Part shown: positions 11,780 to 24,960 of the stretch, piece after piece
Layout of the letters: each line of letters begins with the position of its first letter
Numbering within the stretch: the first letter of the stretch is position 1
NCBI GenBank assembly: GCA_020002185.1
Contig: CM034541.1
Span: 46,325,793 to 46,389,792, forward strand
DNA length: 64,000 nt
Source of the DNA: Paraescarpia echinospica
Lineage: Eukaryota; Annelida; Polychaeta; Sabellida; Siboglinidae
Direction of reading: 5' to 3'
The notes under the pieces: generated by a model
Told to the model about the DNA's origin: nothing
Database searches by the model: none
Seen by the model: only the letters and a program-made list of their open reading frames with translations
Program-made: the position numbers and the translations under genes

Positions 11780-14259
11780 TGATGCAACGCAGGCTTTCAA
11801 CACTTTTTCTTTCAGTTGTTTTTTCAGTTTTCTGTCCCACATAATGCCCTCTACCCTATTCCATGCTGCTGCTCCTGATTGCACCCTCCTCTGTATTTCT
11901 TTACTACTCCTTCCATCCTCACACACTATACCGCCCAGGTATACAAAGATGTTTACTTGTGTAATGGCCTTTCCGATAACAACTACATGCAGATCTACCT
12001 CCTGTTCACCTATCCTCATTACTTCAGTCTTCTCCGGTTTCATTTGGAGGCCGTGTTTTCTGAAGGTGTCACTCCATTCTTGCAATGCTTTCTGTAGTTC
12101 CTCTTTGTTATCAGCCACCACTGCTAGGTCTTCTGCAAACAGTGTATACTTAAGTTCTTCCTGCTCTGATATCTTTCCACTGATCAGGTCATCACCATGA
12201 TGAAAAGCAGGGGACTCAAGGCACTTCCCTGTCTGAGTCCTACTTCCACTCCAAATTGTTCCGGCGTTTCTCCTTCGACTCTCACTACCGCTGTTGTCTC
12301 CTTGTACATTTTCTCCACCATTCTGGCTTCTGCTTCTCCAACCTCCATCCATCTCATGACTGCAAATGCGAGTTCTCTCGGCACTGTGTCAAATGCCTAT
12401 TCCAGATCTCCAAAACCGAATGCTACATCCTTTCTATAATTTTCTCTTCTTCTCGATAATTTGTCTGATGGCAAACAATCCATCATCTGTTCCTCTCCCT
12501 TTCCTAAATCCCAGCAGATTCTCTTCGATTTTGCTCTCCAGTATCTTTTCCAACAATTACAGGGCTTGGCTTAGTAATTTAATATATCTGCATCTCCCTG
12601 GGTCATGGATGTGCCCTTTCCCCTTCCGTATCGGCACAATTACTCCTCTTCGCCACTCTGCTGGTATCTCTCCTTCTGTGATGCACACATTAAACTGCCT
12701 CGTCAGCCACTTGATTCCAACTAGTCTGATTGCTTTCACCATTTTCACTGAGAGTTCATCCACTCCTACAGCCTTTCCTGTTTTCATCTTCTTTATTGAT
12801 TTCTCCACCTCTTCTTCTGTTATTGTCCTCTCCTCCAACTCTCTCCTTACGGTATGGGGTATCTCTATCTCATATTTGTCCGCCGGATTTAGTAGTTTCT
12901 TGAAGTACTCCTCCCAAACACCCACCACTTGTTTTGCTCCAGATACCAGTCCCGTCGCTTCTCTTCATTTCTTAAGTTTGCATAATACCTTTGCTGTCTA
13001 TGTCTCTATCCCCAGCAACTTTGAAGAACATTTGATCCCACTATCTTCTTTAATCCTATCACACAATTCCTGCTGATTTTCATATCTTGCTTTAGCAACT
13101 GCCTTATTTGCTGCCTTTTTTCTTCCGGTACTTTTGCTTCAACCTTGTCTTTTCATCATCACTCGCTTCTTCCACACACATCAGTGCCTCCTTTTTTCTC
13201 GTGTTGCTTGTTCAACTTCGTGGTTCCACCATCACTTTTCTTAATTCTTTTGACTTTGTGTGGGCATTCCTGATGTTCGGCCACATATCTCCACATTTCG
13301 TAAGCCATTGGTTGGCTCGTTATGTGCTCTCCTGCCAGAACTTTGCAGTCCCTAACCTTATTCAAATGTCTGCTTCTATCAATCAGCAGATCTGTCTATG
13401 TTCTGTTGTTTCCACTTCTGTATGTGATCTTGTGTGATTCCTTCTTCTGAAAGAAGGAGTTTATCACCACTAGCTGATTTCTGCCTAGCATCTCGACCAG
13501 ATCTTGTCCCTCTCTGTTTCTCGTTCCATATCCGTAATTTTCTAAGGTCTCTTCACTGTTCTGTCTCTTTCCTACATGTGCATTTAGATAACCTGCCACA
13601 ACTAACTTTGTCTCCGGCTCCACGTGTCCAATAATTTCTTCCAGGTTGTTTCGGAATGCATCCTTGTCTTCTTGAGTTCTCCCTGTCTCCGGTGTGTAGC
13701 CCGATAGTATGCACATCATCTCTCCACCAACTAACATCCACAGTGCAATTATCCTGCCTTCCCATCGTTCCACCCTGATGACTTCCTTGCTGTATTTCTC
13801 CTTCATAATCACTCCTACTCCATTCGTCCTTCCATCTCCCCCTGCATGCAGCATCTTAAACCCTTCTCCCAGATCCACTGCCCGGACCCTTTCCACTTGG
13901 TTTCTTGTACTCTCATCACTGACAGTTGCCGCTTCTCCATTATATCCACTACCTCCACTCGTTTCTCCGTCATTGTTCCCATAATGAGGGTGGCAAACCG
14001 TACTTCGCATGAGAGTCGATGCCGGCTGTTCGCTCCTCCAGGTCTTCGCTGATTTCTCTCTGGTGCGGGGGCCCAGCGCGTCGGTTCCCCCGTACGCGGT
14101 AGCCAATCTTGTAATTACTAAGTGACATAGCATATAATTGAGGTCATTTATTCGAGCCATATGGCGATGCCCATGCTGACCCATGTGGTGGGTTTGCTTT
14201 TCATGTTTTCCTTCCCGTACGTCAATGTCTTCCATGACTAATGGTTGTGATCTGCCCAT
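11780..14259 (-). mobile_element. RTE-like non-LTR retrotransposon, degraded, 3' end in assembly gap
   Basis: On the minus strand an APE-like endonuclease region (14259-13396) has MLVGGEMMCILSGYTPETG and LVVAGYLNAHVG. The linker and RT follow: GKAVGVDELSVKMVKA, WRRGVIVPIRKGKGHIHDPG (12928-12557), GLRQGSALSPLLFI (12384-12184), then EDLAVVADNKEELQKAL. The catalytic box reads LFAED where these families have ADD, so it is catalytically suspect. Several frame changes separate the pieces. The rest is lost in the run of N. Confidence 0.8.
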
Positions 14260-14475
14260 GGTTTGAAGTCAGAGTTTTCCTTCTCCTAGACCAATTGCAT
14301 GTCAAGGCTAATGAGTTGGGTGTGAGGTCAATTGACATGGTTATCACCCAACAAGGTTCAAAGAGTGATACGGAGAACGAAAGAAGGGTATCAGGCAAAT
14401 GGTTCACCTTTATGATAGTCCAACTTAATATGGCAGTGTTGCTCATTTTATCGTGAATGCGCCTTGTTTGCTCAC

Positions 14476-14601
14476 CGTGACAGGTGTGTCGATCGGTGTT
14501 GTCCAGCTGGTATCCCTGGCTACATTCACAACGATAACTTCCGACAGAGTTGATGCATACATGTGTACAGCCGCCATTGTCTGTCGCACACTCATTGGTA
14601 T
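14476..14601 (-). CDS. R1 exon 5: EGF module
   Basis: A 126-nt exon, phase 1-1, acceptor cctttttcag, donor gtgagc. It encodes [16 protein letters not shown] and [18 protein letters not shown], near-identical to R2 58153-58278. A long TG tract (14614-14774) begins about ten bases upstream of the acceptor. Confidence 0.85.
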
Positions 14602-14611
14602 CTGAAAAAGG

Positions 14612-14778
<167 letters not shown>

Positions 14779-15404
14779 GTGGCTCTATTTTGTATAACAA
14801 ACTGACGGAATCGGAATGTGATTGAACAGTTCATGCAACAAGGCATAAAACACATAAATGACACTATCACTCTTTCAGGCAGACCAAGTTGACGTGGCAA
14901 TACTCTGCACAATATACGAAAAGAAGGCAGCACTGTCGATGTACTGTACACTATACAAGACGATTGGGTGACCACTTTGAACCAAATATGATGAAATAAA
15001 GTGTTAGTATAAGTAATGTGTTATTTTTATTTTTTTCATTATTATTATCATTATTATTATTGTATTATATGTAAACGATGTTGTAATGGTAATATGTTTG
15101 TTACATTGCCAACACGATAATTTCCTATATACAAAGCGATAGGAAATAAATCGGTGTAGAACGATTTGTGTTTTTTGGAAATACTAGTATGCCTCAATAG
15201 TAATATCACAATAATACAAGTAGAACTCGTGCCGCAATAATACGATTAGACAAGTCTTTTTATCGAACTGTATGTAATAATTATATTTGAACTTACTTGA
15301 AATGTTCATGAAGGGTTTAAATGTCCACTGGAACAATAACTGGTAAAGAGTTTAATGGGAATATGGGCACGTTTTTAAACAGTAGTTTGTGGCGAGCGGC
15401 TTAC

Positions 15405-15539
15405 CGTTGCAGGTGCGTCCGTCCGTGTGTAGTTGGTATCCCGGCCCACACTCGCACCTGTAGCTCCCAATTGTGTTCACGCATGACTGATCACATCTGT
15501 GGGTCGTCGTCAGGCATTCGTTGACATCCGCGCTAGATT
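15405..15539 (-). CDS. R1 exon 4: EGF module
   Basis: A 135-nt exon, phase 1-1, acceptor tgtttcag, donor gtaagc. It encodes [12 protein letters not shown] and [18 protein letters not shown], near-identical to R2 58890-59024. Confidence 0.85.
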
Positions 15540-15944
15540 CTGAAACATAACAGTGTTGCAGATGTATTTGGAGGCATAATTATGCTTACATTAACATATG
15601 GTTTACTGTTTTCAAACTCCTTTCATAAAACGAATGATCCGAACTGTACAAGCTGCAACAGTACGGTTTCTTTTATTCAACATCTGAAAAAGAATTCGTA
15701 AAATTATTGTTGTAGAAAACACCACAAAAAAGTGTCCCTATGTTGCATGCCACCAACACAATAACAGGTAGTCGCAACGTATATGCGAGAATCCTGCTAT
15801 AATTGCTAATTCCACACGAAGGTAACATATTAAAGTTTCATATCATATCATGTAAGTCAATGACTTCGTATTTACCAATTCAAACATTGTACATTAGTGT
15901 GTGTATTAGAGTTAAACTACTTTTAGACTTGTATTATAATAAAA

Positions 15945-16690
15945 CTTGTTCCCAAGTCCAGCAGAAACTGGATATACAGAAGGCAGGAAATCAACTGCAT
16001 TTGGCCTGGACAGATCGTTACACGGTCCTACTTCTACAGGAGATGGAGCGAGGTATTGCGGACACAGACGATGTGAAATCATGTCTTCTGTTCAGATGAG
16101 TCCCGTTTTGGGGTTTCCAGTTCAGATGACCATGTAGGATTGAGGCGATACAAGATATACTGCGTGACAAATGGGGTAAACCGAGCGTCATGGTGTGGGC
16201 TAGTTCGCATATCTGTCAGTGCATGGACGGAACTTATCACCATCGTCGGCGGCAACCAATACGACAAAACCAGATATACGGATATGCAATTCTTATTCCT
16301 GAACTGGTATCATCCGTGCGCCAACGTGTGAATCCGCGCCTGTTCCAGCAGAACGATTATCTCATGTTGCATGATTTGTACAAAGGTAGCTGCAATTCAT
16401 AGTATGTAATGGCCTGGCCTTAGTCCGGCCTTGTCTCACATCGAATATGCCTGGGATTAATTGTGGATCTGGTTTAATCAGCGACAACAACAGCCGACCA
16501 ATATCCGTCACCTCACAGTTAATATGGAGAACCGTGAATGGAATGGAGAACCGTGAATGGAATGGAGAACCATGTTGTTGTATCGACTGCAGACACTCAC
16601 ACGATAAATGTGATACAAAATCCGGACCTCTATTGTTGCCAGAGCGGCCACACATAACATCCTACTGAATGCTACTTACATTCGATGCTG
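15945..16690 (+). pseudogene. Tc1/mariner transposase fossil in R1 intron 3
   Basis: The plus strand retains CSDESRFGV (first Asp block), [14 protein letters not shown] (QDN block, second Asp), and the WPxLSPxxxHIEYxWD block with its Glu (near 16415-16470), in several frames. A 20-bp GAGAACCGTGAATGGAAT repeat occurs three times near 16527-16570. Long dead; the terminal inverted repeats were not found. Confidence 0.65.
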
Positions 16691-16944
16691 AAGGTATCGT
16701 GTTCGTACAAATAAATTATGCGATTTCTTATTTTAAGTAGTATATATAGCAAATGTGTACTTAAATAAATAACTTCTTTGTGTAGTTATTTGTGACATTC
16801 CAAATGGTTGTTCGAAACTTGTATAAACAACATATTTATTACGTTTGCAAATGAAAACACATTATAAAATGTTGATAAAAATGGTGTTACGATATTACAC
16901 AAATCTAAAACAATTAATGCATTTAAATGGCTCCTTGAACTTAC

Positions 16945-17048
16945 CAACGCATTCAGAGTTTCCGTTTTCTTCGTATCCTTTGCAACATGCTTTTCTTTCA
17001 AAGAACGTATCTATGTGTACAACATAGCACGATAGTTCGGTGACATTC
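16945..17048 (-). CDS. R1 exon 3: CCxGY exon
   Basis: A 104-nt exon, acceptor gcttttag, donor gtaagt. It encodes [19 protein letters not shown] then CCKGYEENGNSECV. Differences from R2 (for example SEC for AIC) are substitutions only, with length and frame kept. Confidence 0.72.
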
Positions 17049-17177
17049 CTAAAAGCAAACATTTTCAACTATGTATAATCACCGATGTTTAGTTGTGAAA
17101 CAGTAATATGTCAATTGCGTCAATATGTAATTCGTTTCTAATATGATGTGTTCCGCTAAAACACTTTTCTGAATAAA

Positions 17178-17305
17178 AATACACATATGTATAAGTGTAA
17201 TAGTTGTAGTAGCTACTTTTGACATATGTATAAGTGTAATAGTTGTAGTAGCCACGTTTGACATATGTATAAGTGTAATAGTTGTAGTAGTTATTTTTGA
17301 CATAA
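17178..17305. repeat. 39-bp repeat, three units, R1 intron 2
   Basis: Unit ACATATGTATAAGTGTAATA plus GTTGTAGTAGCTACTTTTG, three copies with a few changes. Confidence 0.92.
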
Positions 17306-17484
17306 GACTAGCATTCAAAATGGCATAACAATTTGGGTTCATTATATGTTGACTCTCCCAATTTGTGTTAACGGGAAACACCCGCTCTTATTGTACGCAC
17401 ACGCACATACACGTACTCACACACACGCGCACGTTTACGCTCACGCACACACACGTGCACGTACAAGCGCACGCACAGGCACGG

Positions 17485-17487
<3 letters not shown>

Positions 17488-17557
<70 letters not shown>
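17488..17557. repeat. CT microsatellite, R1 intron 2
   Basis: About 35 CT units preceded by CACG-rich sequence. Confidence 0.97.
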
Positions 17558-17561
<4 letters not shown>

Positions 17562-17612
17562 CACATACACTCACGTTCAGTTCTTAACCACTATACAGGT
17601 GGCGACACCCAC

Positions 17613-17735
17613 CCGTTACAGTCGCTGCTCTGTTCGTATATTTCGTCATGACAGTTACAACCAACATTGCAGCAGTATCGCGTTTCGCATCTCTTCATTG
17701 TCACTTGGTAGTAATCATCCACTTTGCATACGTTT
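17613..17735 (-). CDS. R1 exon 2: Cys-rich EMI-like part 1
   Basis: A 123-nt exon, acceptor ttctgcag region ending cag|AAACG, donor GG|gtgggt. It encodes NVCKVDDYYQVTMKRC and CETRYCCNVGCNC. Phases as in R2 exon 2. A CT tract (17488-17557) lies in the following intron. Confidence 0.72.
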
Positions 17736-18621
17736 CTGCAATATAGAAATATTGTTATCTAGGTCGTCTTAGTGATGTCACCGGGGTATTTTTACACAGC
17801 CTATTTCCACGATGGTACAGTCCACAAGTGAGACGTTACATTAACACAAACCTAAATAAAATGAGAAGAACTTTGCATACGTAGAGACAGTATTTGTTTG
17901 GAAGGTATGCTTGAAAGTTTAATATAAATATACTTAACTGAAAGTCACATTTAACAGTGCAGACTTCGAACAATATCAAACACATTATTTTATACTGCGA
18001 ATAAATGGCACGCTGAGACGCCTCCACATCCCTCTGTGGTAGTAGATTTAACGGAAAGGCTCCCCTGCGAATCTCACTCTTAACCACCCGAGAACGTGGC
18101 CTTCAACAGTTCAATCTATGCAACTTGTGAAAACTAACGGATACATAGTATATTGCTCAAACGTGTTATACAACTGTGTATATGTTGGCGCAGTATTGAG
18201 CGGGAATGGTGGCTCAGGAATTCACTGCAGAACACAAGCTTCAACGAATGCGTGAACAAAATTTGAAGAATTTATAGGCTAAACAAAAAAGTGCTTAGTT
18301 TATGCATCACACGAGCTTACGTATACAGCCTTAGAGACCAGAACCAAGATAAGAAGAGAACGTCCATATTTGTTTTACAATTATGACTACAAGGTGGGAA
18401 GAATGGCTGGTGTAAATTAGTAGGTAAGGGGGAAATTGGGGAGTCGATGAAGGAGGTTGATGTGAAATCGTTTCGGGGGAAGCTGGCGAGGAGTTGATTA
18501 CTGTGGAATGAAGGGAAGGGGATCAGCGAAGGAAGAAAGCAGGTTGAGCTGAGACTGAAGCGATGAAATGGAAGAGGAAGAGCGAGATGAGTTTAAAGAG
18601 TACAATTGTTCTCTATGATAC

Positions 18622-18695
18622 TTCGGCGATGTGACCAGCGCCTTGTGACCTCCACGATGTGACCAGCGCGTTGTGACCTCCGCGATGTGACCATC
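18622..18695. repeat. 28-bp minisatellite in block B2, about three units
   Basis: Same motif as 61830-62125, three units. Confidence 0.85.
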
Positions 18696-19059
18696 CCCAA
18701 AGTCAACACAATATACGTTTGGTGTTGATTGTGTTTGACAATTCTTGATCACTCATCCGTGTCGACAAAAGCACACCGACTGAATAAAGCGCAGCGTCAC
18801 ACTCCACGAAACTTAGTGAATGAGATACCAGGAGCGGCTGTGTGAATACATATCACACACAGTTCGTTGACTCACTCATTCTCTCCTTCGCGCGCTCTCT
18901 CTCTCTCTCTCTCTCTCACTCACTTACTCACTCTGTCTCTCTCTCACCCACCTCCCTCTCATCTCTCTCTTTTCTCCTTCTATCAAACGGCGTGTATTTA
19001 TACCTATACACGTGTTGCGTGTGCAGAATACACTTTCCTTCAAATTACACATGTGAGAA

Positions 19060-19337
19060 TGTACTAAGCCAATCACGTGGCTACCGGTGTCAAATACAGC
19101 ATTGACGTCACGCAGCACCACAACAACAAATGCACCACGCTCTACTGCAGACAGTAAGTCACCGTGAACTTTGAGTAAGGATGTTTCGGTTGAATGGTGT
19201 CTTTGATATATCAACTGAACTAGTTTTTGTTGTTGATGCTGTTTATATGAATAAAGTGACCGACCATGAATTATCCCACCTGCTACGACTCGATCGATGT
19301 TAAATTTGACAAAGACGGTAGTTCTGTGACATTTCAA
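19060..19337 (-). pseudogene. LINE reverse-transcriptase fossil in block B2
   Basis: Paralogue of 9530-9833: YQRHHSTETSLLKVHGDLLS and VVLRDVNAVFDT. Carried by the block B duplication; a third copy runs into the right edge (about 63830-64000). Confidence 0.6.
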
Positions 19338-19569
19338 GATCCAGCCTAATGTGTTTATGAATCACACATACTATCAATAAGTTAACTTCTTGTGCGCCTC
19401 TATCCTCGGAAACCGAGCTCAGGTGCGCATCAAAAGAAAAGGGTCAACCAGTCGTTAAGCAGTGTTAAAGTTGTCCACACATGGAAATGTATATAGCAAC
19501 ACAATCAATGTTAGCTCGCAAGTCTTTCGGCAGCAGTTTTCGCGACAATTCATACAACACTAATAACTT

Positions 19570-20095
19570 AGACACGTCTAATTACCAGTCATATAATATG
19601 ATGATCTAACACGGATCCGTCTTATCAAGATCATATTAGATCGGTCAACTCTAATATGGATGATGCAGTCTAATACCACCAATATAATTGGATCTGTCTA
19701 ACATGAATCTCCCTAATCACTACCCATTTATCAGTTTCTGGCTAACATGGATCTGTCTAGTCACGACCCATTTAGCATGTCTAATATGTCTAACAATTGT
19801 CCGTCTCATCACTACTAATGTAGCAGGATCTGTCAAACGTGGATCCGTTTATCACTATCCATACAGCAGAATATGTCTAACATGGGTCTTTATACTGAAA
19901 ACCAATAATATAGTATGATTTGTTGAACCTGGATCCGTCTAATCACGGATTCATCTCATCATTACACATATAGCAGGATCTGTCTAATGGGAATCCGTCT
20001 AATCCTTACCCATACAACAAGATATGTCGACCATGTATGTGTAATCACTACCCATACAGCCGGATCGTATGTCAGGGATCCATCTAATCAGCACA
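19570..20095. repeat. Degenerate array of about 44-bp repeats in B2
   Basis: Paralogue of 10060-10560; some units are deleted relative to B1 (for example near 19935-19945). Confidence 0.75.
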
Positions 20096-20976
20096 TCAGC
20101 AATCTCCACTCGCCTACTTGGCAAACGTTGGAAGAGTTGCCGGATAGTTGACATCAGCACGTACTTAGTATACGTTGCACACATAAGTGTTTATTAATAC
20201 CATAACTGCTATTTTTAGACCCGCATTGCCCAACAACGTGACCTTCAAATATAACAAAAATCACTACTACCGTAGAATACTACTTATTTAATGAACCAAT
20301 CCTGATAATAACAATCAACATCCCTACCAAGCTGACCAACTGACAAACAGCGGTACTGCCAACTACCACATAGGTCCTCTACAAACTTGTTCAATTGCTA
20401 ACTTTGCCCCGTACCAACATATCCCACTGTCAATCGGGTCCACCACCAAGACATCCCAGTTCGTTGTATTGGGGCCAATTGGGCCTGACGAATAGTTATA
20501 TATATATACTGTACTGACTCGATGGAACACTGCCCGCAGCATGACCCTTGACGATGTTATTATGAATCTCAACCAAATAGAGTAACAACAAATGCATGGT
20601 CTTGAACTACAGAAGTCAATACGGGCGCTGCATTAGCTGCAGCTAAAACATTTCCTTTACAAAGAGGGAACCTGGTAAGGGTCACGAGTGATTGCCTTGT
20701 CGGATATTGGTGTTTTATAAGACTACACATTATTACGATTATTGCTGTTGATATTATCATCGTCGTCATCGTCGTCGTCACCTCTTTGTACAATAGGGAA
20801 AGTACAAAATCAATACTCGGAACGAGAATCAACAAGTCTTATGCTCAATCCGTCTACTGGCCTACATGAAATATTTGTAGTTTGACAACGACCACGGCTC
20901 GGTTGTCTTTGGACACAAACAGACATTCTAAAATCATCTGACGTGCATGCTTGGAAAACAGCACCATTGTACTCAC

Positions 20977-21110
20977 CCTCCTGCCGGTTCATGCTTCCCC
21001 GGAGTGATGACCTCTGGATCAGTATGACCCTCGGGCACGTCGCACGTTGCCCCAAAACTCTCACCAGACAGACTGAGAAACATGTACAATACCACGATCA
21101 CCCGCACCAT
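20977..21110 (-). CDS. R1 exon 1: signal peptide exon
   Basis: 134 nt from ATG at 21108-21110 to donor GG|gtgagt. It encodes MVRVIVVLYMFLSLSGESFG, a hydrophobic leader, then ATCDVPEGHTDPEVI and TPGKHEPAG. The exon ends in phase 2, matching the phase-2 start of exon 2. The start was chosen because in the paralogue at 152-285 the same Met is the first after an in-frame TGA; here the frame is open further upstream. Conserved in three places in the window. Confidence 0.75.
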
Positions 21111-21763
21111 TATTATCAACCAGGTAGGCTCAAGACTTGATCCTAACGTCCACCACGCCAGGACAACTGCTGCATGCCGGTGTACCAGGTATATGTACCA
21201 CCGGCCGTCGATCAACTACGCTCCGTCGGGAACAAGGCACCAAGGCAGCGCGCAAAGCCGGAATAAGGAAACCTCGTATTTTGCTGTTACTGATTTTCCG
21301 GAAGAAGGAAACCTCGTACAATGTATTTTGTTTGATACTGCTTTTCCGTTTTGTTTTTTGCACCGTCAGAATGCGCGTGCGCCACGGGGCTACCGGGGCA
21401 GTGCCTGTTCTATATGCAAACACCTGTCGGCGGTGTGTTCTTGTGTGCACTGACCGTGACGCAAGATGACAATAACCCGCCTGTCGGAGTATTGCAACAA
21501 TTATTGCGTCGGTGAATGGCTAATGTGGGACACCGGGCCCGACAGTTATATGAGAGGAGGGCAGAGTCTCATTATGTGCCAACTGGTGCAGTATTTGTTG
21601 GGGTAAAACACCGGTTTTGGGCAGTTGATATGTGCATTGCCAATAAACACATGAACAGGAAAAAACACATGCACACGGTTGAACGCAGGAACACGCATGC
21701 ACGCGAACCTATGCAGAAACACACACACACGCACACACCAACCGACCCACACGTCCACCCACC

Positions 21764-21897
<134 letters not shown>

Positions 21898-22552
21898 TTT
21901 ACACAAACTGCAAGTGTTTATGAGCAAAACTGCGTGTTACAATAGTTGTCTTGTTTTGTAAGTAACAGTATTGTTCTCATTAATCTCATCTTTTTGTTCC
22001 GTGATAGTGAAGCACCATCGCTGTTCAAAGCCTATTTCGAGAGCGCTGTGGGCCATGGACGCTTTGTTGTGGTGTTTTCTAAACCGGTAGGGGATTTCCC
22101 AAGTCTACTAGCTCAGAGTGTGATTGGCCTAATGCCGCACCCATTGTGAATTTATCAGTGATTCTGGTGGAAGCCACCAATCACACAAGGCGATTTCTGT
22201 TCAATGGGCAATTGTGGCGTCAATGCTTAGAAAGCGCAACCTTCTGTCTGATGCAATGGCAGTTATAAGTTCCTTTTGTGTACGCATATTTATTTCGAGC
22301 TATTTATGCCTCTCGAGAAATACTGCAAAGAGATAACGTGGTTAGAAATAAATTTGTCTTGCTAAGCGGTATTTTCCAAACTAAATACGGCACAAACAAA
22401 TATCAGACGTAACGTCACAAATTCCCTGCTTTGAATTTTGTTGAGTCACTGCATAAAACTGGGTTGGCAGGATTGGGTTAAGGAAATTGTACCACACACC
22501 ATAACAAATACCCCAAACGGCGAAAATGATCTCGCCTTTTACGTTAAGCATT

Positions 22553-22905
22553 CGGCCACGCGGTGGTAAAGTGGTGCAGTGACTAAAGATTCGGACTCTC
22601 GACCGAGAGAACCCGGGTTCGAATCCTGTGCTGCGATGTCGAACCTTGAGCAAGTTCGTTCACCCTACGTTGCTCCAGTTCACTCAGCTGTATGAGTGAG
22701 TACCTGGCTATAGACAGTGGTGGATATTTGTGTAAGAATAGTTTTCGCTCATTAACTGCAACGTGGCTGGATGCTTCCCAGAGAAGTCGAGATGGTGCTC
22801 GATTGAACAGGTCTGCCAGGGAGTAAAGTGTATAGCGCTTTGAACAGTCCTAAGGACTGGATACTGTGCTATTATAAGAACTTACTTTAACTTGTTTACT
22901 TCTTA
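22553..22905 (+). mobile_element. tRNA-derived SINE
   Basis: The head has an A-box-like TGGTAAAGTGG (about 22564) and a perfect B box GGTTCGAATCC (22616-22626). A body follows with GAGTACCTGGCTATAG, and a tail with TATAGCGCTTTGAACAG and CTATTATAAG, typical of a LINE-derived 3' end. Not a functional tRNA: the acceptor stem cannot be closed around it. Block A1 has no equivalent at this point. Confidence 0.75.
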
Positions 22906-22989
22906 CAGACAGACCAACACGTATAATCGCTATCATGTGTAATAGAGTCAAAAACTAACGAACACACAAAAGATGATCTAGATTGTTAT

Positions 22990-24960
22990 AGTAAGTAAGT
23001 AAATTTTATTTCCTCATTCATATGGTATACAACATATTTCAAAACAAAAGCAACACAGATGAGGTTGCTACGAGAGAAGTTAAAAACGTATCGAGCTTGT
23101 AGCCTATTAAATCAAACTAAATATAGTGCACTTCATTATATAAACAACATTACATATATAAATATTATACATATTTAGGTTGACTTCATTTAAATAAAGC
23201 CAGAGACGCTGTAAGGGTAACTGATGCTTAAAAGCCTATTCATTACATATACATTTCAATAAGTTTAATTATGGCAATGATAAATATCCTGGTTTTATGC
23301 TTTAACATATTCAATGATGTTGCATTTTAAATATCTACAGTTATTGTGTTCCAAAGTCGTGTCCCTGTTATTTTCAAAGAATTATCTCCAATTCTATTTT
23401 AGATCTTGGTGTATATAAGTTTGCCTCCTGTCTTAAAGTTCTCGTCCCACTACTAAGCTTGGTGAAATAGACCAGGAAGTTGTTCCTACGCGGTTTGTAC
23501 ACACAAATTCAATGTATATAGTTCCAGAATTTTTGAAATATTAAGTTCCCCGAGTAAGGTAGTAGCACTATCTCGACGGTTTAGTTTAGCTATTGTTTTA
23601 AGTAAAATGTTTTGGACAACCTGTAGCTTACCTAATTTGGTCTTACACGCTGACCCATACAATTCGATCCTATAATATAATTAATATGGGGAAATACATA
23701 GGTATAATATAATTGCCTCACCACATTATCATTTAAGAACGAGGCTAAATGATGGAATGCACCCGGTAGCTTTGACACCTTGTATACAAAATTCTTAAAT
23801 ATGTTCAGACCATGATAGTTTACATTCCAAATAAATGCCCAGATATTTGGTTGAATGAACCAGTTCAATTTGTTTGCACTGCAGCAAAATGGCATAACTG
23901 AGCGATCTTCATGTCTACGAAATGTTGTTTGGCAAGTTTTATTCTGATTTAGAGTCAGCTTATTGTGCCTGAACCAAGTATTGAACGATTCTAACTCATC
24001 CCGAGCCGTACAGACAGTATCCTTGATATTCTTATCACTAACGAACATGTTGGTGTCGTCCGCAAATAAACGCAAAGATCCATTTTCTACGGCATTAGAA
24101 ATGTTATTGATATACACTAAAAATAACGCTTATCCCAAAATGGAACCCAATGGAACGCCAGTTTGAACATAAGGATATCCAGATACTATGCCATTAACGT
24201 TAACCCATTGCTACCTATCGTTTAAATAATGTATATAATCCAATCACATGCATGACCTCTTATTCCATAGTAGTCTAGCTTACACAACAGTATTTCATGA
24301 TCAACGGTGTTAAAAGCTTTACTTACATCAAGGTAGACCCACATAATTAAATCGCCGTGTTCGATATATTTCCTAAGGTTTTCTATTATTTCGATAAGCG
24401 CCAATGTCGCGGAATGAACTTTGCGAAATCCAAGTAGATGATTGAACAAAACGTAATTACTCTCCAGGTAGTCTAATAATCTTTTCAGCATTAATTTGTT
24501 AATGGTTTTATTGAAGACACTCGTCAAACTTATTGGTCGATAGTTAGCTGGTATATACCATGATACTTTGTTAAATACCGGTATTACGTTTTACACTTTT
24601 AATCCTCGTGAGACAATGGACTCAGATAACGACAAATTACATATGTAACTCGGAGGTTTATAATTGAAGTGCCAGACAGCTTAACAATTTTCGAAGGAAA
24701 TTGTCAATACCCGATCCATTAGAACTAGCTAGCATGTTTATTTCACTGATCAATTCTTAATGTAAAACTGATTCAAGAAACATAGTATTGTTCATTGGGT
24801 CACTTAGAAATTGCCTATATTCATTTCCATGATTATATAATTTTGACATTTCTTTACCAACTATCGCCATGTATTTGTTGATTACATTAGCGATACTTTC
24901 ATTGTCTTTTAATTATATTCCAATGCGTTCCAGATGTTCTAGGATTAATTTCACTCAGCG
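22990..24960 (-). mobile_element. LINE of the CR1/Jockey group, 5' truncated and decayed
   Basis: The minus-strand 3' end is TTAC repeats at about 22990, followed by a UTR that also occurs at 30951-31135. RT pieces: NGSGIDNF region near 24700, then [20 protein letters not shown] to [20 protein letters not shown] (24527-24222), then SLRLFADDTNMFVSDKNIKD (24117-23632), which keeps the FADD box. Several frame breaks. Confidence 0.75.

Larger units (their letters stand above)
17801..20308. repeat. Duplicated block B2 (R1 intron 1)
   Basis: Matches B1 and B3. Relative to B1 it lacks about 2.1 kb (the sequence equivalent to 7312-9452): the CTATCAAAC stretch joins directly to GGCGTGTATTTATACC near 18990. 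Confidence 0.8.

Noticed and set aside
10695..12352. Long open frames of over 340 codons
   Set aside because: Most of their length is the 1,000-base run of N.
22553..22640. Functional tRNA gene
   Set aside because: A and B boxes are present, but a full cloverleaf cannot be formed and the body continues as a SINE.
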